A stretch of 64,000 nt of DNA from ATM1 sp003577165 (GCA_030263715.1 SZPM01000001.1:179370-243369); one strand, 5' to 3'. Positions 8,642 through 18,133 are shown, numbered from the stretch's first letter. Translations and numbers: made by a program. Notes: generated from the sequence alone by a model not told the origin.

Positions 8642-11008
8642 CTACTTCGGATTCAGAGCCGCGTCTGCCAGCCTCGCCATGTCCGCAAGATGCAGCGACG
8701 TGACCCGGTCGCGAGTCCGATACGAACTGCACGTGCGGTGAATCCTCTCGATCTCTCCAATCGCCAGAGCGCGCACATCCGATGCGGAAGTCGTCATCTT
8801 TCCGATCAGCGCCTGGAGATGGGCTCGCTGAAGGTTCCTGCGGAACAGGTCGATGCTCGCATCCCTTCGATTCGAGAAGACCTCCGCCCAAATCCCGTTC
8901 GTCACATCGGACATCAGTTCGGCAGCAGAGTAATTCGACTTGCGAAGTTGCTCCAATTCGAGCATCCTCGCGAGTCGGGAGTCGGACAGGATCCGATTCA
9001 TGAGCGCAGACTGGCTGCCGAGGACGGTTGCCTGAACGCCGGCAGGCTGAATCCTCGCCAGAACGTCGGTGCGTATGAATGCGGCCGGGGCATTGAAGCC
9101 GCGCGAAACGATGAGATCAACGGCGGCCTTCTGCCGACTTCGCGGTAGAGGCGTAAACACCTCTCCCCCCCGGAACGCGTGGTAGTCGGTCATCACGACT
9201 CCACCGACATTTGCGGCGACGTGCTGCAATTCAAGGTTCCATTGGCCCCAGATCTCCCCGTACATCGCGGCGAGCAAAGTGTAGTCCTCGCCCGGTTTGA
9301 TCGTGGCCGGAACGAGATAGGATGCCACCCTCTCGAGGTTCGCGAGGCCGAGCTTCGTCGCTTCGATCGAGTCGCTGCCGAGGTCCTCCGTCTGTTGCGA
9401 AGGGTCTTCGTTCGGGTTGCCTCCGAAGCGAAGTTTGGGGTCGGTCACCTGTCTTGCAGCGATAGCATCCAGTGCTTTCTTCTCGTCTTCCGGATCGTCC
9501 ACGAATTCGAGCGGCTTATAGCCCCACTCGATCGCAAACTTGTCGTAGGGACCGATGAGGGGAATGAGCCGCGCTCCGTCGCCAGGCTGTGCGACGTAGT
9601 TGAACCGACCATAGTCCATGATGCTCGCTTCGGTGCCGTACTCGTTCGTGAAGTCGGGATCACGGAGTTGCTCGACCGTGTACGCGGAGGACGCCTTCAT
9701 GTTGTGTTGAAGGCCGAGCGTGTGCCCGACCTCATGTGCCGTGACATAACGAACCAGTTCCCCCATCAGGTCGTCGGGGAAGGGAAGTTTTTGTGCGCGC
9801 GGATCGTTCGGCGATGCCTGCACGAAATACCAATCCGTGAGCAGTTTGAGGATGTTGTGCCAAACGATGATGTGAGCCGAGATGATCTCACCGCTCCTCG
9901 GATCGTTCACATGCGGCCCCATCGCGTTCTCGATTGGCAGCGGCGCCCACCGAATGACGGAGAATCGAGCGTCTTCCGGGTCCCACTCCGGATCGTTTGG
10001 CGCGTCCCGAGCGAGGATGGCGTTCGAGAACCCGGCCTGCCGGAAGGCGACCTGCCAATCCTCGACTCCCTGCTTGATGTAAGGACGCCACTTCGCTGGA
10101 ACCTCGCGGCTGATGTAGTACACGATCGGCTTGACGGGATCGGAAACCGCCGCCTTCGGGTCCTTCTTTTCGAGTCGGTAGCGTGTGATGTACTGCTTCT
10201 GCGTGACGCCGTGGTCGGAGGTGCCGTAGTCCTCGAACGACGTGGTGAAGAACCCGACCCGCGAGTCGAAGAGCCTGCCCATCATGGGTTTATCTGGCAG
10301 GCGCACGATGCTGTAATTGACGAGCGCCGTGTTGCTCGGTCCGGATCCCCCCCTCCGAGGGCCGAACGGCGACGCCGGCGCAGCCCCCGCTGTGAACGTA
10401 AGGAGCGACCTCACTTCGACGTTAGTTTCGAAAGCCTTGAACGATTCGAGGAACGATCGGGACGTGTCGATCCCACCAACCCCGAGCGCGCCGGACACTG
10501 AGAACTCCGTGGGATTCGTCGTAAAGAGGCGCGTCACTTCGATGACCGGCGCGCTGCCAGCGCCTTCCGTATCGATGTTGAAAGTCATGATGATCGGATA
10601 CACGTTCGATGCGCGCACGGCGGTCTTAATCTCCTCGCCTTCCGCGGCTCGAATCGAGTAGTTGGGACGGCGAAGCAGGATCTTGTTCCCTCGGCGGCTC
10701 CATTGAACGAGAAGATCGCCCGCGGCGGTTCCGTTGTATCCGCCGGCCGGCGTCTGGGCGATTTCTGTGACCCAGAGGAAATCCTTCTCCAACTGCGCTG
10801 TCGGGATCTCGAAGTAGAGGCGCTCGCCGACCATGTGAACTTTGATGACCCCCGACTTGGTAACCGCCTTGTCGGTGATGACTTCGTTGTACGGTTTCAG
10901 GGCTTGGTCGCCCTGGCGGCCCTGAACAGATGCCTCGGCAGGGGGCGTCCCGGCGCCGAGCGGCGAGAAGAGCAGAAGCGCTGCGGAAATTAGGGATGCG
11001 GCAGGCAT
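8642..11008 (-). CDS. Secreted zinc metalloprotease of the DUF5117/DUF4953 type
   Basis: A 788-residue exported protein with a signal peptide (hydrophobic residues about 5-25). The catalytic site HEVGHTLGLQHN (about residue 424) is an extended metzincin-like HExxHxxGxxH zinc motif. The N-terminal part has the DUF5118/DUF5117 pattern (KVHMVGERLYFEIP, DFLWVTEIAQTPAGG), followed by KPIVYYISREVPAKWRPYIKQGVEDWQVAFRQAGF ahead of the catalytic region; long C-terminal helical region. The family is common in Bacteroidota, Gemmatimonadota and Armatimonadota; substrates are unknown. The gene is followed by convergent purB/M50 genes and preceded by an M28 peptidase on the same strand. Confidence 0.92.
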   Translation of the reverse strand: MPAASLISAALLLFSPLGAGTPPAEASVQGRQGDQALKPYNEVITDKAVTKSGVIKVHMVGERLYFEIPTAQLEKDFLWVTEIAQTPAGGYNGTAAGDLLVQWSRRGNKILLRRPNYSIRAAEGEEIKTAVRASNVYPIIMTFNIDTEGAGSAPVIEVTRLFTTNPTEFSVSGALGVGGIDTSRSFLESFKAFETNVEVRSLLTFTAGAAPASPFGPRRGGSGPSNTALVNYSIVRLPDKPMMGRLFDSRVGFFTTSFEDYGTSDHGVTQKQYITRYRLEKKDPKAAVSDPVKPIVYYISREVPAKWRPYIKQGVEDWQVAFRQAGFSNAILARDAPNDPEWDPEDARFSVIRWAPLPIENAMGPHVNDPRSGEIISAHIIVWHNILKLLTDWYFVQASPNDPRAQKLPFPDDLMGELVRYVTAHEVGHTLGLQHNMKASSAYTVEQLRDPDFTNEYGTEASIMDYGRFNYVAQPGDGARLIPLIGPYDKFAIEWGYKPLEFVDDPEDEKKALDAIAARQVTDPKLRFGGNPNEDPSQQTEDLGSDSIEATKLGLANLERVASYLVPATIKPGEDYTLLAAMYGEIWGQWNLELQHVAANVGGVVMTDYHAFRGGEVFTPLPRSRQKAAVDLIVSRGFNAPAAFIRTDVLARIQPAGVQATVLGSQSALMNRILSDSRLARMLELEQLRKSNYSAAELMSDVTNGIWAEVFSNRRDASIDLFRRNLQRAHLQALIGKMTTSASDVRALAIGEIERIHRTCSSYRTRDRVTSLHLADMARLADAALNPK

Positions 11009-11063
11009 GCGGCGTAGTTAGACGCCGTCGCCGCTTCTCCTCCATGAAAAGTCAGCCGAAACG

Positions 11064-12236
11064 CTAATTCGCTGCTACCGGAATCCCTCCGACGGCTCCC
11101 ACGGCGAAGATGTGGTCGTCCTTGTTCACTTTTTCCACAGTGCAAGTGCCCGATTCTCCGACGTCCCGCGACCATTGCCACACGGGGCTCGTCGTTTCGC
11201 GCCAGTACACGACGTATCGGGTGCCCGGCTCTGGCTTCCAAGTCACGGTCGTGTCATGACCTTGCCTCATGTCGATTCGCACGTCCGTCGGAGTCGGGCC
11301 TGCATCAGCGAGAGCGGCCATCGCGGCAAGGACGCAGCGGGATACGTTCGCCAAATACGCAAAGTCCATGTGCTCGGGCAGATCGTCGGGAGTGTGCTGC
11401 CGTGTGTACTCTTCGTGCACTTCGATGAAGCGAACGGCGTTGAATCCCGCTTCTGCGAAAGGAGTGTGATCGCCGCCTCTCCCGAAACGATCCCTTCGGA
11501 AGACCAACTTGACGCCGAATGGCTTGTCCGGCTCAACTTGGATCTTTCCCCTGGTCAGAAATTCAATAATGCGCGCAAGTTCTCGACTCTTGTGTGTCTC
11601 TGCTTCTTCGCTGAACACGCGGATTCGAAACGGATCGCTCTGCCCTGCGAGGTTTGCGCTGGATCCGACCGTGTCACAGTTCAATACGGCGTCGATCTTC
11701 CAGCCTTCGGTCTTCGCTCGCGCCGCGAGCGCCCTCGCGCCGTGTAGCCCCTGCTCCTCACCAGTGAAGCCGACGAAGACCAAAGTGTGCTTCCATTTCT
11801 TAGCGCTCATCACGCGCGCGAGTTCGAGCGCAAGCGCGGTGCCGCTCGCGTCATCGTTTGCCCCAGGCGCGCGACCCGTGACCGGGTCGACCTGAAGGTT
11901 CAGCGAATCCAGGTGTCCTCCGACGAGGACGATTCGATCATCTTCGCCCTCAAGGCGCGCGACGACCTGCACGACTTCTTTGTCTTCCGGTACTCGCCTG
12001 CCCTTCGGAAGCGTGTACTTCATCAGCTCGGCTTTGACGCCAGGAATCTTGTTGTATTCGCCTGTGAGCCACTCGGCGGCGTCGTTGAGGGTGGGGCTCA
12101 GCGTGTTCCGCGTCTGAAAAGAAGCGAGTTTGCGAACCGTTGCCTCGAGTCGTTCGGGCGAGACTTGCGAAAGCATGGCCTGCAAGTTTGGCGCATCCTG
12201 CGCCAGAAGGAGCGACGCTGCAACCGTGACGAGCAT
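11064..12236 (-). CDS. Secreted M28 family zinc aminopeptidase
   Basis: A 390-residue protein with a signal peptide (MLVTVAASLLLAQ). Di-zinc ligands expected of M28 are all visible: the His/Asp of GGHLDSLN, the Asp of GANDDASGTA, the Glu pair of GFTGEEQGLHG, the Asp of LNCDTVG and a late His in EEYTRQHTPDD. The last about 90 residues look like a fibronectin-III-type domain (TWKPEPGTRYVVYWRE). ATG 12236 was chosen because it begins the signal peptide; the open frame upstream is non-coding. The gene is divergent from a prolidase-like M24 peptidase, suggesting shared peptide scavenging. Confidence 0.93.
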   Translation of the reverse strand: MLVTVAASLLLAQDAPNLQAMLSQVSPERLEATVRKLASFQTRNTLSPTLNDAAEWLTGEYNKIPGVKAELMKYTLPKGRRVPEDKEVVQVVARLEGEDDRIVLVGGHLDSLNLQVDPVTGRAPGANDDASGTALALELARVMSAKKWKHTLVFVGFTGEEQGLHGARALAARAKTEGWKIDAVLNCDTVGSSANLAGQSDPFRIRVFSEEAETHKSRELARIIEFLTRGKIQVEPDKPFGVKLVFRRDRFGRGGDHTPFAEAGFNAVRFIEVHEEYTRQHTPDDLPEHMDFAYLANVSRCVLAAMAALADAGPTPTDVRIDMRQGHDTTVTWKPEPGTRYVVYWRETTSPVWQWSRDVGESGTCTVEKVNKDDHIFAVGAVGGIPVAAN

Positions 12237-12300
12237 GGCGCCTCTGTTCGACGACCCCGTTGAGATTCCTCCCCGTCCTGCGGGGCGGTAAAGTCCGGGC

Positions 12301-13497
12301 ATGTCGAACGACGCGCTGCATCGCGAGAAGCTGGCCCAGGCGGCATCCCTTCTTCGCGATCTCCACTTCGATGCCTGGCTCATCTTCGTTCGGGAGACAT
12401 CCGCGGGCGGCGATCCCTGCCTTCAGTTCCTTTGTGACAGTTCTCTCACTTGGCAGAGCGCGCTCATCGTTTCACGAGATGGAGCGACGCGCGCAGTCGT
12501 CGGCACTTACGACGCTGATCCTCTTGCGGTATCTGGAAACTGGGACGAGGTCGTCCGATACGACGATTCGATTCGAGACGCTCTGGTCGCGACGCTCGAT
12601 GCTGTGTGCGGCGACCAACCCCGAATTGCAGTCAACTACTCGATGAACGACGACAAGGCCGACGGACTCACTCACGGGATGTACCTTCTCCTCCAGTCCT
12701 ACTTGAAAGGCACAAGACTGGAAGGAAGACTCGAATCCTCGGAGCCGATGCTGATGCGCCTGCGCGGCGAGAAGACGAGCGAGGAATTGCGGAGAATCGT
12801 AGCGGCCATCGAAAGAACCGATGAGATATTCTCCAAGGTTCCGACAGTCGCGAAGATCGGAGCGTCGGAGCGCGAGGTTTACTCGCACATTCAGCGCTGG
12901 ATTGACGAGAATGGGATGGACTATGCTTGGGATCGGCGCGGCGACCCGATCGTAAACTCCGGTCCGGATTCGATGGTGGGACATGGAATTCCGTCTGCAA
13001 GCGTTCGGATTTCGCCTGGCCACGTATTTCACATAGACCTCGGAGTGAAGCACGGGGGATACTGCTCGGACCTTCAGCGCATTTGGTATGTGTCAGGCGG
13101 TGAGGGAGTACCCTCCGACGTCCGAAGCGCGTTCGAGGCGGTTCACGAAACGATCACCGTCGCGGCGTCTGCGCTTCGTCCAGGTGTTCGGGGAGTCGAG
13201 GTTGACGCTGCGGCGCGTGAGCAGATTCAGCGGCGCGGTTATCCTCAGTACATGCATGCCGTCGGTCACCAAGTCGGCACCATGGCCCACGATGGTGGCG
13301 CGATCCTGGGGCCCGCATGGGAGCGGTACGGCGACACGCCGTTCATCGAAGTGCGACCCAACGAGGTCTACACCCTCGAACTCGGTGTGGATGTTCCCGG
13401 ACGGGGATACCTCGGGTTGGAGGAGATGGTGCGTGTCACGGAGGACGGCTGTCAGTTCCTGTCGAGCAGACAGGACGAGGTCCACGTTCTCGTTTGA
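12301..13497 (+). CDS. M24 family Xaa-Pro aminopeptidase/dipeptidase
   Basis: A 398-residue cytoplasmic pita-bread fold enzyme that cleaves N-terminal residues preceding proline. The five di-metal ligands are visible: two Asp in HIDLGVKHGGYCSDLQR, His in MHAVGHQVG, and Glu in YTLELGVD and GLEEMVRV. The N-terminal creatinase-like domain spans about residues 1-160. The start ATG 12301 is 64 bases from the divergent M28 gene, leaving room for a shared promoter region. Exact specificity (aminopeptidase P or prolidase) cannot be decided from sequence alone. Confidence 0.93.
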   Translation: MSNDALHREKLAQAASLLRDLHFDAWLIFVRETSAGGDPCLQFLCDSSLTWQSALIVSRDGATRAVVGTYDADPLAVSGNWDEVVRYDDSIRDALVATLDAVCGDQPRIAVNYSMNDDKADGLTHGMYLLLQSYLKGTRLEGRLESSEPMLMRLRGEKTSEELRRIVAAIERTDEIFSKVPTVAKIGASEREVYSHIQRWIDENGMDYAWDRRGDPIVNSGPDSMVGHGIPSASVRISPGHVFHIDLGVKHGGYCSDLQRIWYVSGGEGVPSDVRSAFEAVHETITVAASALRPGVRGVEVDAAAREQIQRRGYPQYMHAVGHQVGTMAHDGGAILGPAWERYGDTPFIEVRPNEVYTLELGVDVPGRGYLGLEEMVRVTEDGCQFLSSRQDEVHVLV

Positions 13498-13568
13498 CCG
13501 GCGCAATTCATGAAAGCAGGATGACGTCGGTCATGGCGGCACGCGCTCCGTCGTAGAATCATAACGGC

Positions 13569-13772
13569 ATGAGCCACGAAAGAAAGAAAGGCGGCCAACG
13601 AAAAGACAAGAAGGTCGAACGGCTCAAGACGGACCTCGAGCAGCGCGCGGCGCGAGCAAAGCCCAAGGCACCACAAACCGACCAGCACGACGTGCAGACC
13701 TTCAAACCCGGTGCGCCCAGCGACAAACTGAGCCCGCAGCGGCGTCCACGGCCGGACAAGAAGAAGAACTAA
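13569..13772 (+). CDS. Small highly basic hypothetical protein, 67 aa
   Basis: A short, strongly charged protein (Lys/Arg/Asp/Gln-rich, MSHERKKGGQRKDKKVERLK..., ending PRPDKKKN) without hydrophobic core, probably disordered and possibly nucleic-acid binding. It follows the M24 peptidase by 71 bases. Its TAA stop at 13770-13772 overlaps the TAG of the convergent GNAT gene. No strong Shine-Dalgarno is visible. Coding is plausible from amino-acid composition but unproven. Confidence 0.55.
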   Translation: MSHERKKGGQRKDKKVERLKTDLEQRAARAKPKAPQTDQHDVQTFKPGAPSDKLSPQRRPRPDKKKN

Positions 13773-14287
13773 CCCGGCAACGGATTATCGGCGAGCGTGA
13801 AGAGTTCCAGGCTCTGACCGTAGAAGGCGGTGGTGATGCCGAGGCCGGTCATTCCGAGCCGGTCGCACACTCGCAGCGATCGCGTGTTCTTCGGGTTCAC
13901 GACCGCGTAAACCGCGGGAAGCTGCATTTCATGAAACGCGAAGTCGATCGCCCCTCGGCCGCTTTCGGTGGCGTACCCGTTGCCCCAGAACTCCGGAGCG
14001 AGGTGCCACCCCACCTCGAATAGGCTCGACTCGGGGAGCAGTTTGAGAAGCGAAGAGCCGACGATGTGCTGAGACTTCTTCTCCACGATCGCGCAAAGTC
14101 CGAACTCCGGCCTGTCCGCGTATCGTAGGTTGATCCCGCGAATCCTCTCCGCCTGCTCCTCAAGCGAAAGCGAAGGGCCGCCGCCGAGAAACTCGGTGAC
14201 ACGCGGATCGGAGTAGATCTCAAAGCAACGGGCAGCCTCCGAGACGCTCCAGGGGCGCACGATGAGGCGTTCGGTCTCGAAGGGCAT
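13769..14287 (-). CDS. GNAT family N-acetyltransferase (RimJ/RimL-like)
   Basis: A 172-residue acetyltransferase. It begins FETERLIVRPWSVSEA, typical of the RimJ/RimL group, and has GWHLAPEFWGNGYATES, the acetyl-CoA binding region, followed by AVVNPKNTRSLRVCDRLGM, also family-typical. ATG 14287 is the family N-terminus; the track-length extension upstream is not coding. Substrates in this group range from ribosomal protein N-termini to small molecules. The stop overlaps the stop of the convergent basic small protein. Confidence 0.9.
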   Translation of the reverse strand: MPFETERLIVRPWSVSEAARCFEIYSDPRVTEFLGGGPSLSLEEQAERIRGINLRYADRPEFGLCAIVEKKSQHIVGSSLLKLLPESSLFEVGWHLAPEFWGNGYATESGRGAIDFAFHEMQLPAVYAVVNPKNTRSLRVCDRLGMTGLGITTAFYGQSLELFTLADNPLPG

Positions 14288-14342
14288 TCGCTTCAATAGA
14301 CGGGATGAGAGGAACGCAAGTTCCGGCGTAGAACCCAATTCC

Positions 14343-14645
14343 ATGCCTGAAAAAGTCAGCCGCCGTCAGTTCGCGCGCACATTGTCCCTCGGCGCCGCCG
14401 CCGTGGTCGCGCCCGGCTTGGTGGGCGCGGCCCAGGGCCAAGAGAAGACGGAGCAATTCGAGACTGCGCTCGCCGAGATCGACGCTCAACTTCACGAGAA
14501 GCTCTCGGACGAAGCCAGGAAGATAGCCCAGGAGAACCTCGCCGGTTCAAGGCGTGTGGCGAAAGGAAGGCTTGCTGTGAAACTCCCGGAGAACAGCGAG
14601 CCCTGCACCTTGTTCTTCGCATCATCGAAGGACAAAACGAGATGA
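14343..14645 (+). CDS. Small Tat-exported hypothetical protein, 100 aa
   Basis: The N-terminus SRRQFARTLSLGAAAVVAPG is a good twin-arginine signal with cleavage near GAAQGQE (about residue 33). The mature part is about 65 residues, helical and charged, ending SKDKTR. It overlaps the amidase by 4 bases (ATGA, 14642-14645), so the two are translationally coupled. Its role may be an accessory or carrier peptide for the amidase, but the amidase itself lacks an obvious signal peptide. Function unknown. Confidence 0.75.
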   Translation: MPEKVSRRQFARTLSLGAAAVVAPGLVGAAQGQEKTEQFETALAEIDAQLHEKLSDEARKIAQENLAGSRRVAKGRLAVKLPENSEPCTLFFASSKDKTR

Positions 14646-16024
14646 ACATCAGCCCCTTTTCCACCATCGAACAACTTCACCGCGCCATCCGATCAAAGAA
14701 GATCTCTTCGGAGGAGTTGACGAAGAGTTACTTGCTGCGACTCAAGACGATCGGCGCGCGACATCGCGCCGTCGCCGAACTCACCGAAGACCTCGCGCTG
14801 CGACAGGCGAGGATCGCCGATGAGCGAATCGCGAAGAACGAGAGAGTCGGGAAACTCCACGGGATTCCGTACGGTGCGAAAGATCTGCTCGCAACGAAGG
14901 GAATCCCGACCCGATGGGGATCTCCGGGCCACTCTGATCAGGTTTTCGACTACGATGCGACCGTCGTCGAAAGGCTGCGTGATGCAGGGGCGGTCCTCGC
15001 CGCAAAACTCTCGATGATCGAACTGGCCGGCGGCGGGAATTACAACTGGGCACACGCAAGCGCAAACGGCGCCTGCCTCTGTGCATGGGACAAGTCACGA
15101 TGGGCGGGGGGGAGCAGCAGCGGGTCCGGGGCAGCGGCCGCCCTCGGCCTTGTCGGTTTCACCCTCGGGAGCGAAACGAGCGGCAGCATCACCTGCCCCA
15201 GCGCGTTCAATGGCGCAACCGGGTTTCGTCCAACCTATGGGCGCGTGAGCCGGTTCGGCGCGATGGCCCTTTGCTGGACCCTCGACAAGATCGGACCGAT
15301 CTGCAGGTCTGCGGAGTGCTGCGCCGCCGTCCTCCAAGCCATCTCCGGTCACGACGCGAGAGACGCATCCAGCGTTCTCGGCCCACTCAACCTCTCAGCG
15401 CCGAAAAAGAAGCTGCGCATCGGCCTGCTTCCGGAAGCTTTTGACGAGAACCAGGCGGTCGCGTGTAAGAAGGCCTACCAGGACGCGGTCGAGGTCTTTA
15501 GGAAACTCGACTATGAGATCGTCGAAGTGAAGTACCCGGACCTTCCATATTGGATGGCGATCAGCATCATCGTCGACGCCGAAGGAGCCAGCGCCCACGA
15601 GCACTTCATTCGCGGGCCACGATTCAAGGAGCTTGCGGATGTGTCGCAAGTCGGCGGATTCGCTTCCGCGCTCGACGTCAAAGCAGTGGACTACCTCTGG
15701 GCGCTTCGTTTTCGCACCGAAGCCCTGCGAGCGAATGAGGTGTGGACGAAGTGCGACTGCGTGTTTAGCCCCGTCTTCTACCATGCAGCCCCCCCCATCG
15801 ACCGACCGTTTAGCGAGACCTTTGCCAACATGGGCGGCGATCTAGGACCGGCAAACCTCCTCGGCTGGCCGGCGATGGCGTTTCCGATTGGGTTCGAAGA
15901 TGGCGCCCCCCTCGGAGGCCAGATCATCGCGCCGGCACTCGAGGAGCGGATCTGTCTCAAAGTCGTGCGTGACTTCCAACGGGAAACGGATTACCACCTG
16001 CTGACGCCTCTCGGCACGGCCTGA
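14642..16024 (+). CDS. Amidase (amidase signature family)
   Basis: A 460-residue enzyme with the Ser-cisSer-Lys triad of the amidase signature family: Lys in IPYGAKDLLATKG, the GGSSSGSGAAAA loop, and Ser in GSETSGSITCPS. Length and order fit stand-alone amidases more than GatA, because no gatB/gatC is near and the pre-motif AKDLLATKGIPT plus CDCVFSPVFY end region are divergent. It probably hydrolyses an amide to acid and ammonia; substrate unknown. It is coupled to the upstream Tat-signal protein and converges on the 282-aa gene with 4 bases between stops. Confidence 0.9.
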   Translation: MNISPFSTIEQLHRAIRSKKISSEELTKSYLLRLKTIGARHRAVAELTEDLALRQARIADERIAKNERVGKLHGIPYGAKDLLATKGIPTRWGSPGHSDQVFDYDATVVERLRDAGAVLAAKLSMIELAGGGNYNWAHASANGACLCAWDKSRWAGGSSSGSGAAAALGLVGFTLGSETSGSITCPSAFNGATGFRPTYGRVSRFGAMALCWTLDKIGPICRSAECCAAVLQAISGHDARDASSVLGPLNLSAPKKKLRIGLLPEAFDENQAVACKKAYQDAVEVFRKLDYEIVEVKYPDLPYWMAISIIVDAEGASAHEHFIRGPRFKELADVSQVGGFASALDVKAVDYLWALRFRTEALRANEVWTKCDCVFSPVFYHAAPPIDRPFSETFANMGGDLGPANLLGWPAMAFPIGFEDGAPLGGQIIAPALEERICLKVVRDFQRETDYHLLTPLGTA

Positions 16025-16028
16025 GGGA

Positions 16029-16877
16029 CTACGCCTGCGGAAGTCCGCGGATTTCGATTGAGTCTCCCACCGCCGCGGAGGACGCGACCTGCTCTCCCGG
16101 ATCCAGAAGCGCCAACAGTTCATCTCCGGTGCGTATGCGAACGGGGGTTGAACCGTCGTTCATCCAGAACGAGAGCGTGCATCGGCGTTCCTCTCGCTGC
16201 GTCCGCATGGTGATGGACCAGCCGTGGTGCGCATCGGTGACCCGAAGGTCCCTTCCTGCCGAGTACCGCGCGATTTGCTCTGCTGCGGCTCGGCGCGGCA
16301 AGTCGGCGACGAACGGTCTCGGGGCATCTTCCAGCCGAGGCCGTCCCATCACGATTTGCACGGATCGAGGCCGAATCCTCAGTTGCGTGCCTCGCGCAGC
16401 AGCCCGCGCCGCGATCACCTGCGCAAGCGCTTCAAGTGGATCACTTCGCTCGGGAGCGCTCCCCCCCCTCCGAGCGCGGCCCGAGACCAGCCTCTCCGCA
16501 CGCGCTAGATTCTGCAGCACCGTCAGCCTTCTCAGACCTTGAAGTTTGGCGATCCGCTCGACTTCGGCACCGATCGTGCGAAGCAACATCGCATCCAAAG
16601 CGAGGGGCGAGGCATTGTCAGGAATCGCTTCAAGAATCTCTGTGAGTTCGCTCTCTTGAATCGCAATGCGCAAGGACTTATTCATTCCGAAGCACACTTC
16701 CGCCGCGACTTTCGCAGCGAAGCGATCCGCAGCCTCTGAGTCCTTCGGAATTGAAGGTCCGTCGCCGCTCACTACGCGGTTTAGGAACTCGGAGACCACC
16801 TCCTGCGCGTTGAGATCGAACACCTCGGCGGCCGCCGCTGCCGCGTCGGACAGCGCGTGGGCGAGGCGATTGCTCAC
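16029..16877 (-). CDS. Hypothetical protein, 282 aa, coupled to purD
   Basis: GTG at 16877 forms a GTGA overlap with the purD stop (16876-16874), and this start gives a protein beginning MSNRLAHALSDAAAAAAEVF. No domain is recognised. The N-terminal two-thirds are helical (EVVSEFLNRVV, AALAQVIAARAAARG-like); the last about 100 residues look like a beta-rich domain (SIVMGRPRLED, GWSITMRTQREERRCTLSFWMND, IEIRGLPQA). There is no signal peptide or membrane segment. Coupling to purD and dnaB suggests constitutive expression, but not a purine role. A longer open frame upstream overlaps purD and is rejected. Confidence 0.7.
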   Translation of the reverse strand: MSNRLAHALSDAAAAAAEVFDLNAQEVVSEFLNRVVSGDGPSIPKDSEAADRFAAKVAAEVCFGMNKSLRIAIQESELTEILEAIPDNASPLALDAMLLRTIGAEVERIAKLQGLRRLTVLQNLARAERLVSGRARRGGSAPERSDPLEALAQVIAARAAARGTQLRIRPRSVQIVMGRPRLEDAPRPFVADLPRRAAAEQIARYSAGRDLRVTDAHHGWSITMRTQREERRCTLSFWMNDGSTPVRIRTGDELLALLDPGEQVASSAAVGDSIEIRGLPQA

Positions 16878-18133
16878 GAGATGAGAGCCACGTCCTTCCG
16901 AAAGTGCCATTCGGAATTGAATCGGTCGTCGATTGCCGCGTACGCCCTTTCTCTTGCGGCATCGAGCGTGGGTCCAATACCTACGACGTTCAGCACGCGC
17001 CCGCCCGACGAAAGCAGTTGTCCGTCGCTCAGCATCGTGCCTGCGTGGAATACCAACAGAGCGTCGTCCGCATGGACTTGCGGCACGGGAATCCCCTTCT
17101 TGTAATCTCCGGGATAACCCGACGCCGCGACGACGACGGCGACAGCGCCTTCCTCGGCGACCGTCACGTCGGGCAAGTCCGCTCCCGTCGCCGCCCGATA
17201 CAGCAGGTCGCAAAAGTCGCCCGCCAATCTCGGAAGAATCGCCTGCGTTTCCGGATCACCGAACCGCACGTTGTACTCGAGCGCGATGGTGCCGAAAGGC
17301 GAGAGCATGAGTCCTGCATAAAGGGTGCCCACGTACGGCGTTCCGCGCCGCTCCATTTCACGCAGAATCGGCGCGATGAAAGTCTCTGCGCATGTTGCGA
17401 CCTGAGCGTCCGTCACGTCCGGCACCGGAGAGAACGCCCCCATTCCGCCTGTATTCGGCCCATCGTCCCCATCGTTCGCCTTCTTGTAGTCCCTTGCGGG
17501 GGGGAGCACCCGATACTCCGTTCCGCTGCAGATCGCAAGAACGCTCAACTCCCGGCCGGAAAACTTCTCTTCGACGACGATGGTTCGGCCCGCTTCACCG
17601 AACTCGCCGTCGACGAGCGCGCGGCGGGCCGCTTCAATCGCTTCGTCTTCGTTCGTCGGAACGATGACCCCCTTGCCCATCGCCTCCCCGCTCGCCTTGA
17701 CCACGACGTGCCTGCCCGAGCGCCACTCCTCAGAGATGTAAGCGACCGCTGGCTCGAATTCAGTGAAGTCGCGGTAATGGCCCGTCGGCACACCGGCTGC
17801 GTGCATCACGCTCTTAGCGAACGCCTTGCTGCCCTCCAGCTGCGCGCACGCCTTCGACGGCCCGTACACGGGAACGCCCATATCGCGAACCGCATCAGCG
17901 ACACCGGCGATCAGCGGGCGCTCCGGCCCGGCTATGACGAAGTTGATGCGACCTTCTCGGCAGACTTGGAGGACCCGCGGGATGTCATCCGCTGCGCCGG
18001 CCCAACAGGTCGCCTCGGCGGCGATGCCCGCATTGCCGGGCAGGGCATGCACCTCTTTGACGCTGGCAGACCTTCGCAGCCGCCACACGAGCGCATGCTC
18101 GCGTCCGCCCCCACCCAACACTAGAACGTTCAT
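16874..18133 (-). CDS. purD: Phosphoribosylamine-glycine ligase (GAR synthetase)
   Basis: A 419-residue ATP-grasp enzyme joining phosphoribosylamine and glycine in purine synthesis. It opens with MNVLVLGGGGREHAL, the family N-terminus, and contains GDDGPNTGGMGAFSP and EYNVRFGDPETQAIL, both diagnostic. Length matches bacterial PurD. It overlaps dnaB (ATGA at 18130-18133) upstream and the unknown 282-aa gene (GTGA) downstream, forming a tight three-gene unit dnaB-purD-unknown. Confidence 0.96.
   Translation of the reverse strand: MNVLVLGGGGREHALVWRLRRSASVKEVHALPGNAGIAAEATCWAGAADDIPRVLQVCREGRINFVIAGPERPLIAGVADAVRDMGVPVYGPSKACAQLEGSKAFAKSVMHAAGVPTGHYRDFTEFEPAVAYISEEWRSGRHVVVKASGEAMGKGVIVPTNEDEAIEAARRALVDGEFGEAGRTIVVEEKFSGRELSVLAICSGTEYRVLPPARDYKKANDGDDGPNTGGMGAFSPVPDVTDAQVATCAETFIAPILREMERRGTPYVGTLYAGLMLSPFGTIALEYNVRFGDPETQAILPRLAGDFCDLLYRAATGADLPDVTVAEEGAVAVVVAASGYPGDYKKGIPVPQVHADDALLVFHAGTMLSDGQLLSSGGRVLNVVGIGPTLDAARERAYAAIDDRFNSEWHFRKDVALIS

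Noticed and set aside
9179..10501. 440-codon plus-strand frame opposite the DUF5117 metalloprotease
   Set aside because: It is an antisense shadow in GC-rich DNA; the minus-strand gene has clear domains and a zinc motif.
16904..18124. 406-codon plus-strand frame opposite purD
   Set aside because: Antisense shadow of a clearly conserved gene.
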